From Thysanoteuthis rhombus (taxonomy: Eukaryota > Mollusca > Cephalopoda > Oegopsida > Thysanoteuthidae): a stretch of DNA of 64,000 nt. Shown in pieces: positions 62,434 through 64,000 of the stretch (positions within the stretch are counted from its first letter, which is position 1; each line of letters starts with the position of its first letter). A model generated the notes under the pieces. It did not search any database and had not been told where the DNA came from. It saw only the letters and a program-made list of their open reading frames with translations. The DNA is taken from positions 15,406,573 to 15,470,572 of the forward strand of contig OY735212.1 of NCBI GenBank assembly GCA_963457665.1, written 5' to 3'. Both the position numbers and the translations under genes were made by a program.

Positions 62434-62610
62434 CGAGGGTAGGTCAATAAGTCTGTAGCCTGACGCGTGGTTATCAACAGAAACTTTCATTGTATAATAT
62501 TCAGAAGATTACCGCATATGCCAGTGTATGAGACGGTCGTTTGATTGAAAAAAATTTTTTTTTTGAATGACGCTAATACTACGCTACGTCCAATGCATTG
62601 GTATTATGAC
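62434..62610 (+). mobile_element. Mariner-type transposon terminus
   Basis: ACGAGGGTAGGTCAATAAGT is a typical mariner terminal inverted repeat; the following text, with ATCAACAGAAACTTTCATTG, also has the style of a mariner left end. No transposase frame follows and the other end was not found, so it is a truncated copy. Confidence 0.6.
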
Positions 62611-62665
62611 GAGGGGACCAACAGCAAAAACCTGAAATAGATAGTTATGGGGCTTCGATGTGTTC

Positions 62666-62690
62666 TAGTGATAGATAGATAGATAGATAG
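62666..62690. repeat. (TAGA)n microsatellite
   Basis: Short GATA array; another lies at 62895-62935. Confidence 0.95.
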
Positions 62691-62771
62691 GTTGATATGA
62701 ACGTTGATATAGAAGATGGATATGAACATATGAAGAAGTGAACGTAAATAAATAGGTAGATTGATGTGAAC

Positions 62772-62794
62772 ACACACACATATACCCCCCACCC

Positions 62795-62876
<82 letters not shown>
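62772..62876. repeat. (CA)n(TA)n compound microsatellite
   Basis: Interrupted CA array followed by about 64 nt of TA. Confidence 0.98.
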
Positions 62877-62878
<2 letters not shown>

Positions 62879-63018
62879 TTGTGTGAGTGGATAGATAGAT
62901 AGATATGAAGGCAGATATGAAAGATAGATAGATATAGATATTTACGTACATGCACACTGTCAAACGTAGACGAATAGAAACGGATTGAACTAGGTATGAA
63001 TAAGAAAAACAACTCAGA

Positions 63019-63019
<1 letters not shown>

Positions 63020-63075
<56 letters not shown>
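63020..63075. repeat. (AAT)n microsatellite
   Basis: Uninterrupted AAT array. The poly-Leu minus-strand frame is an artefact. Confidence 0.98.
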
Positions 63076-64000
63076 TTAAAAAATGGAGCCAGTATCCCAG
63101 GAAGGCACCGTTGCATCTTTACCCCTGGGTTGGTAGGTGGGTAGCTATATAGACTGTTACCATTCGTGTTGGTGGATGCTAGCAACAGTAACATCAGCCA
63201 CAGCAGCCCTAATCCACCCTTGCCAGATGTGGGGATTGCAAGTCTAGATGAAAAAAATGTTTAAATCTAACAGCCATACTTTTTTTTTACATAAATATCC
63301 TGCTACCTACTTTATTCACCCCAATACCGACCAAACAGACTCCTAGATTTAGCGTCTCCCCAAATGTTGGGACTCCAGCCCTATTTAACTACCCCACTTA
63401 CCAGTCCCTCCTGTTTTGTTTTTTTTGTTTTTTTGTTGTTTTTTTTTTTATCTCTTCCTTTCCAAATTATTCTTTTCTACCTCTGTCAACAAAGTTAGGA
63501 GTATATTCGGTGATGTTATGCTAGAAAAAGGAGTGAGAAAACTCATGTGCTGTCTGCTCTCTTGCCCTACATCCCGGAGGAAATTTCTGAAATTGAACCA
63601 ATTTACCGAAATGTTTCAAGATGTGATGAGGATCTGGACATATCATACTGGCTATTTTTTCCTATCAGTTCATTCTTCAAACAGATAATTTTGGTAGAAT
63701 ATTGAAAATTAGAGGACGCCGCCCCACCTTCCTCCAGCATGACACCTCTGGGTACATGTATTCTCTTATATTCGTCTGAATTCATTCAGATTTGAGACAG
63801 GACCAGGGTTCTGGGGTTTGTTTGTTTTTTTCGATTGGTGGATATTTTTTCAATCATTTTTTATATTCTCAAATGTATTCATTCAAATTTATACATGCAA
63901 TCTCTCAAAACGCTCTCAATGTATGTTGTTGACGGAGGCATAAGTTCTCTGAATGTTATCTAGTCCTGTTTTTGTTTGTTTAGGTTAGATTGAATATAAA

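Overview
The window is eukaryotic DNA from an invertebrate animal, most likely an arthropod (the phylum is an inference). The evidence is spliced coding sequence with GT-AG introns, many (TA)n, (CA)n, (CT)n and (CATA)n microsatellites, several 3' ends of RTE-type LINEs ending in (GAT)n, mariner-type transposon remnants, tRNA-derived SINEs and short inverted-repeat elements. There is no sign of bacterial operons, rRNA, CRISPR or a virus.

The only protein-coding gene I can support is on the minus strand: an integrin alpha subunit. Five small exons lie at 54652-54713, 46659-46707, 22477-22560, 6755-6799 and 6202-6245. Their splice phases agree, and joined they give 94 uninterrupted codons covering blades 3 and 4 of the beta-propeller (FG-GAP repeats). 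The YWQG motif after GAPGS points to the RGD-binding branch (Drosophila alphaPS2; vertebrate alphaV, alpha5, alpha8, alphaIIb) rather than the laminin-binding branch. The introns are about 7.9, 24.1, 15.7 and 0.5 kb. Only 284 of 64,000 bases are recognised coding sequence. The N-terminal exons (higher coordinates) and the rest of the propeller, legs, transmembrane segment and tail (lower coordinates) were not found and probably lie outside the window.

Layout: 1-6.2 kb is intronic or downstream sequence with a 124-bp tandem repeat, a decayed mariner transposase and tRNA-SINEs. 6.2-6.8 kb holds two exons. 6.8-22.5 kb is an intron with a 39-bp (13-codon) minisatellite, a foldback element, a Penelope-like dispersed repeat and two reversed RTE tails. 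22.5 kb holds an exon that could be skipped without changing frame. 22.6-46.7 kb is the giant intron. From about 28 kb on, a ~400-470 bp inverted-repeat element (ends AGAAACCGTC / GACGGTTTCT) is dense, and one copy is split by an RTE fragment. 46.7 kb holds an exon. 46.7-54.7 kb is an intron with more of the same family, then an exon. 54.7-64 kb is further upstream intron with SSRs, an ~80-bp tandem repeat, two more RTE tails and a mariner terminus.

Nothing here amounts to a clear new biological system. The best leads are the possible alternative exon in the loop between blades 3 and 4, the unnamed inverted-repeat family, the 13-codon minisatellite and the Penelope-like repeats with a GAAACG motif.
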